Assembly (NCBI GenBank): GCA_965371665.1
Contig: CBDUZI010000096.1
Span: 1 to 11,639, forward strand
Source of the DNA: JAUVAV01 sp965371665
GTDB lineage: Bacteria > Oederibacteriota > JAAXVQ01 > JAUVAV01
Length of the DNA stretch: 11,639 nt
Direction: 5' to 3'
Below are positions 7,015-11,639 of the stretch, one piece after another (the first letter of the stretch is position 1; every line of letters starts with the position of its first letter). Below the pieces are notes generated by a model. It saw only the letters and a program-made list of their open reading frames with translations. It did not search any database and was not told the DNA's origin. The translations under genes and the position numbers were made by a program.

Positions 7015-7427
7015 AACTCCAAAACGGGTATCGCATCACGAGTATCATTCCCGTGGCCAGCATGTCGGATATTGCTTTTTTGCTCCTTATCTTCATGCTC
7101 TTATCCTCAATCCTGGCTCCTGCGCCGCCCCTGCAAGTCGTGCCGCCTCAGGTGCCGAACACAGCCGAAATCAAGGAAAAAAAAGGCACGCGGATTTACC
7201 TGGATACTTCCGGACATATTGCCGTCAATGAGAAGCCGGGACGCCTGGAAGACCTGGCAGCCTTACTGGCCCCGATATCCTCTCCGGAAGATAAAATATT
7301 CCTCTATGCTGACGCCGAATGTGATTTCGAGAAAATCGACGAGGTGCTGACCGCTCTGAAAGCCCGGTCCTTTGAAAAAGTAACCTTGATCTGCCGGGAA
7401 ACCCCGAAAGAGAAGCAGCATGACTAG
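7011..7427 (+). CDS. exbD: ExbD/TolR-type protein, second copy
   Basis: This 138-residue protein is a tandem paralogue of the preceding gene. It shares the stretch IPVASMSDIAFLL, with the key Asp also at residue 20, then a membrane span (about 19-37), a Pro-rich connector (APAPPLQVVPPQVP, about 37-50) and a periplasmic ExbD domain. The DNA of the shared motif differs at many synonymous sites, so the duplication is old. It begins inside an ATGA overlap with the first exbD and its end overlaps tonB by 8 nt, implying coupled translation. ExbB plus two ExbD proteins is a known arrangement in TonB loci of several phyla; ExbD hetero-oligomers in the motor are an inference. Confidence 0.88.
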   Translation: MKLQNGYRITSIIPVASMSDIAFLLLIFMLLSSILAPAPPLQVVPPQVPNTAEIKEKKGTRIYLDTSGHIAVNEKPGRLEDLAALLAPISSPEDKIFLYADAECDFEKIDEVLTALKARSFEKVTLICRETPKEKQHD

Positions 7428-7977
7428 GTGGAATTATGAAAATAAGCTGCGTATTACCCTGGCCATATCGGCAGTAATTCACATAAGTTTTCTCTTGGCT
7501 TTTAAAATGCAGACGCCCGGCAGCCGTCTCCGGCCTCTGCAAACCACCATTGAATTGATGAACCTTTCGGAAGATATCCCGGCGCCCCCTAAGCCCCGTG
7601 AAATCGTGAAAAAAACCAGTGATGAGCCGGCTGAAGAGATAGTTGAGCAAAAAGTCGCCCTCCCTCCGGCGCTGAAAAAACAAATATTCCTGCCTTTTTA
7701 TAAAGTTGAACAGCTTCCGGTTTTTAAAACCCGCCTTATCCCCGCATATCCGGAGAAAGCACGGAAATTAGGCCGGACCAGCCGGGTAATCCTGGAAGCC
7801 TATATTGATGCCCAAGGTTTGGTGCGCCGGGTACGGGTTTTGAAAAGCGGCGGCGAGCATTTTGACCGGGCCGCTATGGCAGCTCTTAAAAAATCAAGCT
7901 TTAAACCGGCCAAAATAATGGGCCGGGCCGTACCGGTTAAAATTCGTATTCCTTATGTTTTTTCTCTGGAAAAATAA
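7420..7977 (+). CDS. tonB: TonB-family energy transducer
   Basis: TonB spans the periplasm and passes energy from ExbBD to outer-membrane receptors. The 185-residue protein has a single N-terminal membrane helix (about 11-29) with the usual early histidine (His21). A fairly short linker follows (30-100) with the small Pro/Lys segment IPAPPKPREIVKK. The C-terminal TonB domain runs from about 103 to 183, with PAYPEKARKLGRTSRVILEA (108-127), the SGGEHFDRAAMAAL segment and the PVKIRIPYVF end. The start at 7420 overlaps the second exbD by 8 nt. The linker lacks long EP/KP repeats, so it is shorter than the E. coli type. Directly downstream lie the remains of a TonB-dependent receptor, its likely original client. 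Confidence 0.93.
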   Translation: MTRWNYENKLRITLAISAVIHISFLLAFKMQTPGSRLRPLQTTIELMNLSEDIPAPPKPREIVKKTSDEPAEEIVEQKVALPPALKKQIFLPFYKVEQLPVFKTRLIPAYPEKARKLGRTSRVILEAYIDAQGLVRRVRVLKSGGEHFDRAAMAALKKSSFKPAKIMGRAVPVKIRIPYVFSLEK

Positions 7978-7997
7978 GCAAGGATGTGAGCCCCAAC

Positions 7998-8261
7998 ATG
8001 CGCCTGACTGCTTTAATGCTTTTGCTGCTCGGAGTGATCCCCTGGATTTCGGAATGAATCCGGCCGTACTTCTTCACCACGGACGTTAAATTGTCCCTGC
8101 CTTTCTTCGAGCTCAAGGGGTGGAGTTCCTACCTGCAGGTAAGCAACCTGTTCGACAAAAAAAATGTGGATTCTTATTATTACAACGAGGACTACTCGGA
8201 AAAGCGCGCGCTTTATCAACTGCCCCGCATGGTAATCGGCGGCCTGCGCTGGGAATTTTAA
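7998..8261 (+). pseudogene. Remnant of a TonB-dependent outer-membrane receptor
   Basis: An ATG at 7998 starts a signal-peptide-like sequence (MRLTALMLLLLGVIPW) that stops at a TGA (8055-8057). In the same frame, 67 codons then run to TAA at 8259-8261 and read like the end of an outer-membrane beta-barrel receptor: LPFFELKGWSSYLQVSNLFDKKNV, given here as two joined parts (LPFFELKGW / SSYLQVSNLFDKKNV), then YQLPRMVIGGLRWEF with a terminal Phe. NLFDKK is a hallmark of the last strands of TonB-dependent receptors, and a final aromatic residue is the barrel-assembly signal. A normal receptor has 600-900 residues, so nearly the whole gene has been removed. Its place 20 bp after tonB fits a lost operon member. 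Confidence 0.75.
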
Positions 8262-8392
8262 ATCAAGGCCCAAACCTGGGGTATTGGAATAGCGGTCAGC
8301 AAAACTAATGCTGCCACCTCAGGGGAATTCATTCACCTGGTAAACCAAGAGGGAGCGGGCTATTTAGGGTTAGCATAATAAATCAATATTTT
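8262..8392. other. Intergenic stretch with a short open frame, no gene assigned
   Basis: After the receptor remnant the same frame stays open for 38 codons (8262-8375) up to TAA at 8376-8378 and has a protein-like composition (for example GIGIAVSKTNAATSGEF). There is no start codon with a ribosome site and I do not recognise the sequence. It may be the tail of another deleted gene or chance. Confidence 0.3.
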
Positions 8393-8483
8393 TGTAGGGG
8401 CGATTCGCGAATCGTCCAATAAATGTAGGGGTAGGCCCCTGTGCCTACCCAATGTACCTATAGGGGACGTGTTGATCGTCCCC
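8393..8483. repeat. Three tandem GTAGGGG-type hairpins
   Basis: Three units, each starting with T(G/A)TAGGGG (8393, 8424, 8459), follow one another at 31-35 bp. Each forms its own hairpin or palindrome. CGATTCGCGAATCG (8401-8414) is perfect. GGGTAGGC/GCCTACCC (8429-8436 with 8443-8450) has a 6-nt loop. GGGGACG/CGTCCCC (8463-8469 with 8477-8483) has a 7-nt loop. The arms differ while the heads agree, as in REP-like element clusters. It lies about 50 bp upstream of the broken ywbE. Confidence 0.65.
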
Positions 8484-8533
8484 GAATACACAATCCAACC
8501 AAAAATACCGCAACTGGAAGGATAAACTGTCGG

Positions 8534-8729
8534 ATGCATGGACAAAGGCGAGAGCAGATAAAACCCGGATTGAAGGTCGCGATTGTAATGAAGCCGGATC
8601 AGCGCAGCGGGCGATTAACCGAGGGTGTGGTAAGCGGGTTGTTGACAAAATCAGCATTTCATCCGCATGGTATAAAGGTGCGATTAAACGGAGGGACAGG
8701 TTGGCCGGGTTCAAAAGATTCTGGAGTAG
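8534..8729 (+). pseudogene. ywbE: YwbE-family (DUF2196) small protein with a one-base frameshift
   Basis: The frame from ATG 8534 reads MHGQRREQIKPGLKVAIV, then MKPDQRSGRLTEGVV and HPHGIKVRLNGGT, which is the signature of the YwbE/DUF2196 family of about 64-68 residues and unknown function. After Thr55 (ACA, 8696-8698) one extra G shifts the frame. Dropping one base at 8699/8700 restores the family ending VGRVQKILE and a TAG stop at 8727-8729, giving a 64-residue protein. Unshifted, the frame runs on to 8767 with an unrelated tail. A ribosome site GGAAGGA lies 11 nt before the ATG. This is either a true recent inactivation or a base-call error; the two cannot be told apart from one sequence. 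Confidence 0.8.
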
Positions 8730-8787
8730 TTGTTTCCAACTCATTTTGTGCCATCCACTGTTATTAAAGTAATCTGCAATAATTAAA

Positions 8788-8810
8788 AAGGCGCTAGAAG
8801 AAAGCGCTTT
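8788..8810. other. Hairpin downstream of ywbE, possible terminator
   Basis: AAAGGCGCT and AGCGCTTT form an 8-bp stem with one bulged G and a 7-nt loop. On the plus strand the following bases (GCTTTAAC) make only a weak U-tract. On the minus strand the stem runs into TTTTTAATT. A terminator role for ywbE is possible but not strong. Confidence 0.3.
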
Positions 8811-8836
8811 GCTTTAACTGTGCCAATTAAAATATA

Positions 8837-9097
8837 ATGATATTTGAAAAACATGCCGGAGATTACAATGATAAAAAAAATGGCCGCCATAGTACACAAG
8901 GAATGATTGAAGATCAGTACGAACCTGCTTCTGAAAAACGTGTTTTAAAAAACCTTTTCGGTATTTAAAAGATTAAAGATATGGATAAAGCAGAGAATTA
9001 TGCGTTACTTACCGCACTTGTAAAGTGTGTAAATACCTATGGTGCTGCACACAGATTTACAGCTAAAGATATTGCTTTATTCATAAAATATGGTTGA
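8837..9097 (+). pseudogene. N-terminal fragment of a Fic-type protein, interrupted
   Basis: From ATG 8837 the frame reads NGRHSTQGMIEDQYEP and then SEKRVLKNLFGI, matching the conserved N-terminal part of Fic-domain proteins (cell filamentation / AMP-transfer family). A TAA at 8966-8968 interrupts it. The same frame then continues KIKDMDKAE ... HRFTAKDIALF, the next conserved family part, to TGA at 9095-9097. The catalytic HPFxxGNGR motif that should follow is absent, so the 3' two-thirds of the gene are gone. No ribosome site is seen. The active family members transfer AMP or related groups to target proteins; this copy cannot. Family assignment is from recognition of motif order. Confidence 0.7.
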
Positions 9098-9113
9098 AAT
9101 CAATTTATGCGTG

Positions 9114-9130
9114 GGCGGGCAAGGCTCGCC
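9114..9130. repeat. GC-rich hairpin between Fic fragment and membrane gene
   Basis: GGCGGGC and GCTCGCC pair around an AAG loop with one mismatch, in a GC-rich island inside AT-rich DNA. It lies just past the stop of the minus-strand membrane gene. There is no U-tract, so it looks more like a REP-type element than a terminator. Confidence 0.35.
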
Positions 9131-9134
9131 TGGG

Positions 9135-9605
9135 CTAAATCTTTATTTCTAATATACTCCAGGCAATTGTCAAAACTATCCCTACCCCAATTAAGCAACC
9201 GCTCATCTTCCCCATAGAAGAACTTAAAGGAGTTCTCGCTTCTTCAATTCCATGCTTTCTTAAATATTCCGCCATTCTTCCTTCAAATAATCCTGCAAAG
9301 CCATCGGTGATTGAATCCCCAACTGCGCCTCCTACAATCGCGCTCAGTACTCTTGCAAAACTTGCTCCTATTAATGCTGCAATTCCTAACATGCCGGTAT
9401 CAATTATTCCAAATATGATATCTGCACCGGTCGCTTTTATTGTTTTTCCAAAAATTCTCAATGGAATCCAGGGAATAAATCCCAACAGGACTATTATCGG
9501 GCCAATTAATTTTGTATTATATATGGTAAAAGAAAGAACGCTAACTATTACAATCGAAATTACTATTACACTCGTCAATGCCGGAATAAATCCTTGGCTT
9601 TTCAT
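9135..9605 (-). CDS. Small multi-pass membrane protein of unknown function
   Basis: I do not recognise a named family. The 156-residue protein is almost wholly hydrophobic, with likely spans at about 8-27, 33-52, 61-82, 85-104 and 134-153. Two polar stretches stand out: GDSITDGFAGLFEGRMAEYL (96-115) and RKHGIEEARTPLSSSMGKM (116-134). The Gly-rich stretches (GADIIFG, VGGAVGD) suggest tight helix packing. I chose the ATG at 9605 because GAGGT lies six bases upstream; the earlier ATG at 9632 adds nine residues with a poorer site. Base composition is lower in GC than the housekeeping operon. The sequence vaguely recalls hypothetical proteins of methanogenic archaea, which I cannot check. It lies 167 bp downstream of the ATPase gene on the same strand. 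Confidence 0.6.
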   Translation of the reverse strand: MKSQGFIPALTSVIVISIVIVSVLSFTIYNTKLIGPIIVLLGFIPWIPLRIFGKTIKATGADIIFGIIDTGMLGIAALIGASFARVLSAIVGGAVGDSITDGFAGLFEGRMAEYLRKHGIEEARTPLSSSMGKMSGCLIGVGIVLTIAWSILEIKI

Positions 9606-9663
9606 GTGTAGACCTCGAATTTTATTTATCATTCCTCTTACTTACCCTCCCAGAGCCTTTAAT

Positions 9664-9706
9664 AGCGCTGTTATGCCTGCTTTGGCCCTGCTCGCAGGCT
9701 AGCGCT
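9664..9706. repeat. Two-part inverted repeat ahead of the membrane-protein gene
   Basis: AGCGCT occurs at both ends (9664-9669 and 9701-9706) and encloses GCCTGC/GCAGGC (9675-9680 with 9694-9699) around a 13-nt loop. Together they give a 12-bp, two-part stem. It lies in the gap between the ATPase stop and the membrane gene start. There is no U-tract on either strand, so its role is open. Confidence 0.35.
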
Positions 9707-9772
9707 TTCCGGCGGAGAAAATCTAATTGACGCCAATCATATATCTCTTTCCCCTCTGCCAGCGCCGGTTTT

Positions 9773-10963
9773 TCACCAAATTGGGGCCGTGGTTGCAAAA
9801 TTCTCAAAGGTGATAAATTTAATCTGGCAGGAATTATACTGAATATCGGCTGTAAGATTTTCATTAAGCACATAGGCATTTTCTGTGTTCCGGTATCTAT
9901 CCAAAAACCGTTTGAGCCCTTTAGGTATATCAGGTTTCGTCATTATACTTTTTACCTCCAGGGGAATAGGTTTGCGATTTTTCAAGACGATGAAATCCAC
10001 TTCATCCCCTTCTTTAGTTCTCCAGAATTTAATTTCCATATTTGGAGACAACATGGTTTTTAGTTTTAGAAAAACCAGACTTTCCCATAATACTCCTTTA
10101 TCGGAACGGGCAGCGGGCAGCGAAAAATCCTTTAAAATTATATTTCTGACTCCTAAATCATATAAATATGTCTTGCAGGATTTTTTTAGTTCGTTTCCCA
10201 GGTTATTCGAAAAACTGTATATCCTGAAATTAACGTAGGTCGCCTCTAAAATATCCAAATACCTTCCTATCGCCTTGGAACTTAAATTCACTTGATTAGC
10301 CAGAGAATGAATTGAGATAGTCGACCCCTGACGTTCGGCCAAGAGATAGAGGAGATGATTAAACGCCCGGAGGTTTTCTTCCTTCACCAGCGATTTGACA
10401 TCTTTCAGGATATAACTGCCAAGAAATTCATCCAAAAGGTGTTGCTTTCTTTCTTCAGAATTCGTGTGGGTTAAACCCGGCATACCTCCATAACTAAGAT
10501 AACTATTAAGTGAATATTTCTTATACTTTGATTTAATTTCAGAATACTGCAAGGGATATATCCGAAATAAAAACCTTCTCCCGGCCAGGCTTTCTTTTAG
10601 ATGTTTGTGGATTTCGAGTGAGGACGAACCGGAGCAAATGATTTTCAGCTTTAAATCCGAGTCGTAAACCGCTTTAAATATTTTTGAAATATTTTGAATG
10701 TATTGAAATTCATCGATAAATATAATCTGACCGTTTTTTTTAATTTTCTCCAATATTTCTGCGTCGGAAACATTGAATTCCGCCAGTACTTGAGGTTGCT
10801 CCAAATCAAAAAAGTCGGTTGCGTAACCCAATTGGTCTGCATGTTTTTGCAGTTGTTTCAAAAGCGTTGTTTTGCCCACTTGTCTGGGGCCTAATAGAAT
10901 ATTGATTTCCGGTTGTGTGATTTCTTCTATTAATTTGTTTAAAATCAACCTTTTTATCATCAT
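9773..10963 (-). CDS. AAA-type ATPase with DUF4143 C-terminal domain
   Basis: This 396-residue protein belongs to the large group of stand-alone AAA_14/DUF4143 ATPases common in bacteria and archaea; their cellular role is not established. The N-terminal ATPase domain has Walker A GPRQVGKTT (25-33), Walker B IIFIDEFQ (80-87) and a GSSS sensor-like segment (111-114). A winged-helix-like region is likely at about 195-245. The DUF4143 part carries an array resembling PD-(D/E)xK nucleases: Glu294, EVDF (321-324) and LEVKS (335-339). I chose the ATG at 10963: the promoter lies directly before it, and the in-frame extension to 11092 would read through that promoter with non-family sequence. The gene is markedly AT-rich compared with the housekeeping operon, consistent with transfer. 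Confidence 0.87.
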   Translation of the reverse strand: MMIKRLILNKLIEEITQPEINILLGPRQVGKTTLLKQLQKHADQLGYATDFFDLEQPQVLAEFNVSDAEILEKIKKNGQIIFIDEFQYIQNISKIFKAVYDSDLKLKIICSGSSSLEIHKHLKESLAGRRFLFRIYPLQYSEIKSKYKKYSLNSYLSYGGMPGLTHTNSEERKQHLLDEFLGSYILKDVKSLVKEENLRAFNHLLYLLAERQGSTISIHSLANQVNLSSKAIGRYLDILEATYVNFRIYSFSNNLGNELKKSCKTYLYDLGVRNIILKDFSLPAARSDKGVLWESLVFLKLKTMLSPNMEIKFWRTKEGDEVDFIVLKNRKPIPLEVKSIMTKPDIPKGLKRFLDRYRNTENAYVLNENLTADIQYNSCQIKFITFENFATTAPIW

Positions 10964-10966
10964 GCC

Positions 10967-10999
10967 GACTATTTTAACCCAAAGGGTCAAAATAGTCAA
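10967..10999 (-). promoter_or_regulatory. Promoter overlapped by a palindromic operator; probably leaderless ATPase mRNA
   Basis: On the minus strand TTGACT (10999-10994) and TAAAAT (10976-10971) are spaced by 17 bp, each matching consensus at five of six positions. A palindrome at 10967-10997 covers both boxes: 14-bp arms GACTATTTTAACCC and GGGTCAAAATAGTC with 13 of 14 paired around a 3-bp centre. The -10 box ends 7 bp before the ATG, so transcription should start at or next to the start codon. This agrees with the absence of a Shine-Dalgarno sequence. A repressor bound here would block the promoter; autoregulation is inference. Confidence 0.65.
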
Positions 11000-11075
11000 T
11001 CTAATAGAACTGTGAATGGGGAAGATCACACCGGCCCCCAATAGGATGCAACGTCGGGCGTCTCTGCGGTTTGTC

Positions 11076-11587
11076 TCACCGCACGATGGCAATTTTTTGA
11101 CTGCCTAGATCTTTGTCCTTGCCGTTTATCGTAATGCGTACTCGGCAAATATATATCCCCGGTGCGGTTTCACTGGTCTCCCACACCACTGTCTGGCCGG
11201 GCTGGGTTCGACGGATATGCGCGATGTGTCTGCCGCTCACATTGTAGATCTCGATCCACACCTCATCTGCATCAACTTCTTGCAAAGCAAATGTCACCTT
11301 ATCCTGGGCCGAATTGGGGTAGGCGAGTACTTCGCGCCCAAAGGTGTTGATTATATCGGGAGTGCTGGTTGGAGTTGAAGTTGAAGTTGAAGTTGGGGAA
11401 ATAGTCGAGGCAGGTGTTGGTGCTACGTATCCACCATCTGTAATCGTCCAATTATAGGCGTTGATCATATTCGCTCTGGCAATCACAGCTGCACTGCTAG
11501 AATAGATGCTGTTTCCTCCGTCAAAAGTCACATTGCTTTTCAGCATTTGAGAATTCCAACCCACCAACAACGCATCATAGTTGATGC
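11076..11587 (-). pseudogene. C-terminal fragment of a BspA-like surface protein with a sorting domain
   Basis: The frame is open from 11615 down to the TGA at 11076-11078. Coding resembling a surface protein begins at about INYDALLVGW near the insertion-sequence end and continues with SNVTFDGGNSIYSSSA and NAYNWTITDGG. That order is typical of the end of BspA-like/DUF285 repeat proteins. A Ser/Thr/Pro linker (TSTSTSTPTSTP, coded by six-base repeats) follows. The last 85 residues are a type IX-secretion / FlgD-Ig-like domain (VLAYPNSAQDKV, YNVSGRHIA, APGIYICRV, KIAIVR end). An in-frame stop and the mobile-element end lie directly upstream, so the N-terminal part is lost or displaced. A TTG at 11570 could be called as a start but lies inside the conserved LLVGW motif. 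Confidence 0.7.
11372..11398. repeat. Short in-gene GTTGAA-type tandem repeat
   Basis: Six-base units close to GTTGAA recur about four times and code for alternating Thr-Ser in the linker between the repeat part and the sorting domain. Such repeats change linker length readily by slippage without breaking the frame. Confidence 0.5.
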
Positions 11588-11639
11588 TAGCAGCCTGTCG
11601 GACTTTGTTGTTGACTTATGATATAATGACAGCAGTTTC
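11587..11639. mobile_element. Insertion-sequence end entering from the right edge
   Basis: CTAGCAGCCTGTCGGACT (11587-11604) is a near copy (16 of 18) of each arm of the palindrome at 108-139. It sits exactly where the surface-protein reading frame breaks. Beyond it lies AT-rich sequence with a perfect TATAAT (11622-11627), directed into the element, as expected upstream of a transposase gene. The transposase lies outside the window. The sequence recalls terminal repeats of IS1182-like elements, but that family call is from memory and weak. Confidence 0.5.

Noticed and set aside
8445..8744. Minus-strand frame of 99 codons opposite ywbE and the hairpin array
   Set aside because: The plus strand carries the recognisable ywbE sequence; the minus frame includes hairpin repeats and no known family.
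8490..8770. Structured RNA or group II intron remnant
   Set aside because: The conserved look of the stretch is explained by the ywbE reading frame; no domain V-like hairpin is seen.
9622..9879. Minus-strand frame of 85 codons spanning the ATPase 3' end and the gap
   Set aside because: It overlaps the ATPase gene in another frame and the upstream part of the membrane gene, and has no ribosome site or known motif.
10964..11092. Extended N-terminus of the ATPase from an ATG at 11092
   Set aside because: The extension would read through a good promoter and palindrome, and its residues do not fit the family, which starts near the Walker A region as at 10963.
1..11639. CRISPR array, tRNA or rRNA genes
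   Set aside because: No evenly spaced direct repeats with unique spacers and no tRNA or rRNA signature were seen on either strand.

Overview
The window looks like a chromosomal segment of an uncultured diderm (Gram-negative-type) bacterium. Two things point that way: a complete ExbB-ExbD-ExbD-TonB energy-transduction operon, and a truncated surface protein ending in a type IX-secretion-like / FlgD-Ig-like sorting domain. The order rplU-rpmA-obgE-proB-proA-nadD is common in several bacterial phyla, including Deltaproteobacteria-like lineages and Firmicutes. I cannot name the phylum; a candidate phylum rich in dispersed short repeats is my inference.

Layout. Positions 1-234 hold only repeats, including a 32-bp palindrome that matches an insertion-sequence end at the right edge of the window. 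Positions 235-5336 (minus strand) are a compact housekeeping operon read rplU > rpmA > obgE > proB > proA > nadD, with a strong sigma70-type promoter and phased A-tracts upstream of rplU and an intrinsic terminator/attenuator between rpmA and obgE. Positions 5337-5847 are a divergent intergenic region with promoter elements and degenerate TGTCATTC-type repeats. Positions 5848-7977 (plus strand) are exbB, two exbD paralogues and tonB, mostly translationally coupled.

Positions 7998-9097 are a decay zone on the plus strand with three broken genes in a row. The first is an almost completely deleted TonB-dependent receptor, with only its signal-peptide start and last beta-strands left. The second is a ywbE-family gene with a single-base frameshift. 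The third is an N-terminal fragment of a Fic-type gene with an internal stop. A triplet of GTAGGGG-type hairpins sits between the first and second.

Positions 9135-10963 (minus strand) carry a small multi-pass membrane protein of unknown function and an AAA/DUF4143-type ATPase. The ATPase promoter is overlapped by a near-perfect palindrome and places the predicted transcription start at the ATG, so the mRNA is probably leaderless. Positions 11076-11587 (minus strand) are the C-terminal part of a BspA-like surface protein, cut at its 5' side by an insertion-sequence end that runs off the window.

How the parts relate. The left half is conserved: ribosome proteins and ribosome-assembly GTPase, proline biosynthesis (ProB and ProA) and NAD synthesis (NadD). 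The TonB system probably once energised the receptor whose remains follow tonB directly; with that receptor gone, the operon would have to serve receptors encoded elsewhere. The right half looks like accessory DNA with gene loss and insertion-sequence activity. I did not find a clearly new multi-gene system; the strongest unusual signals are the receptor remnant and the palindrome-controlled, probably leaderless ATPase gene.
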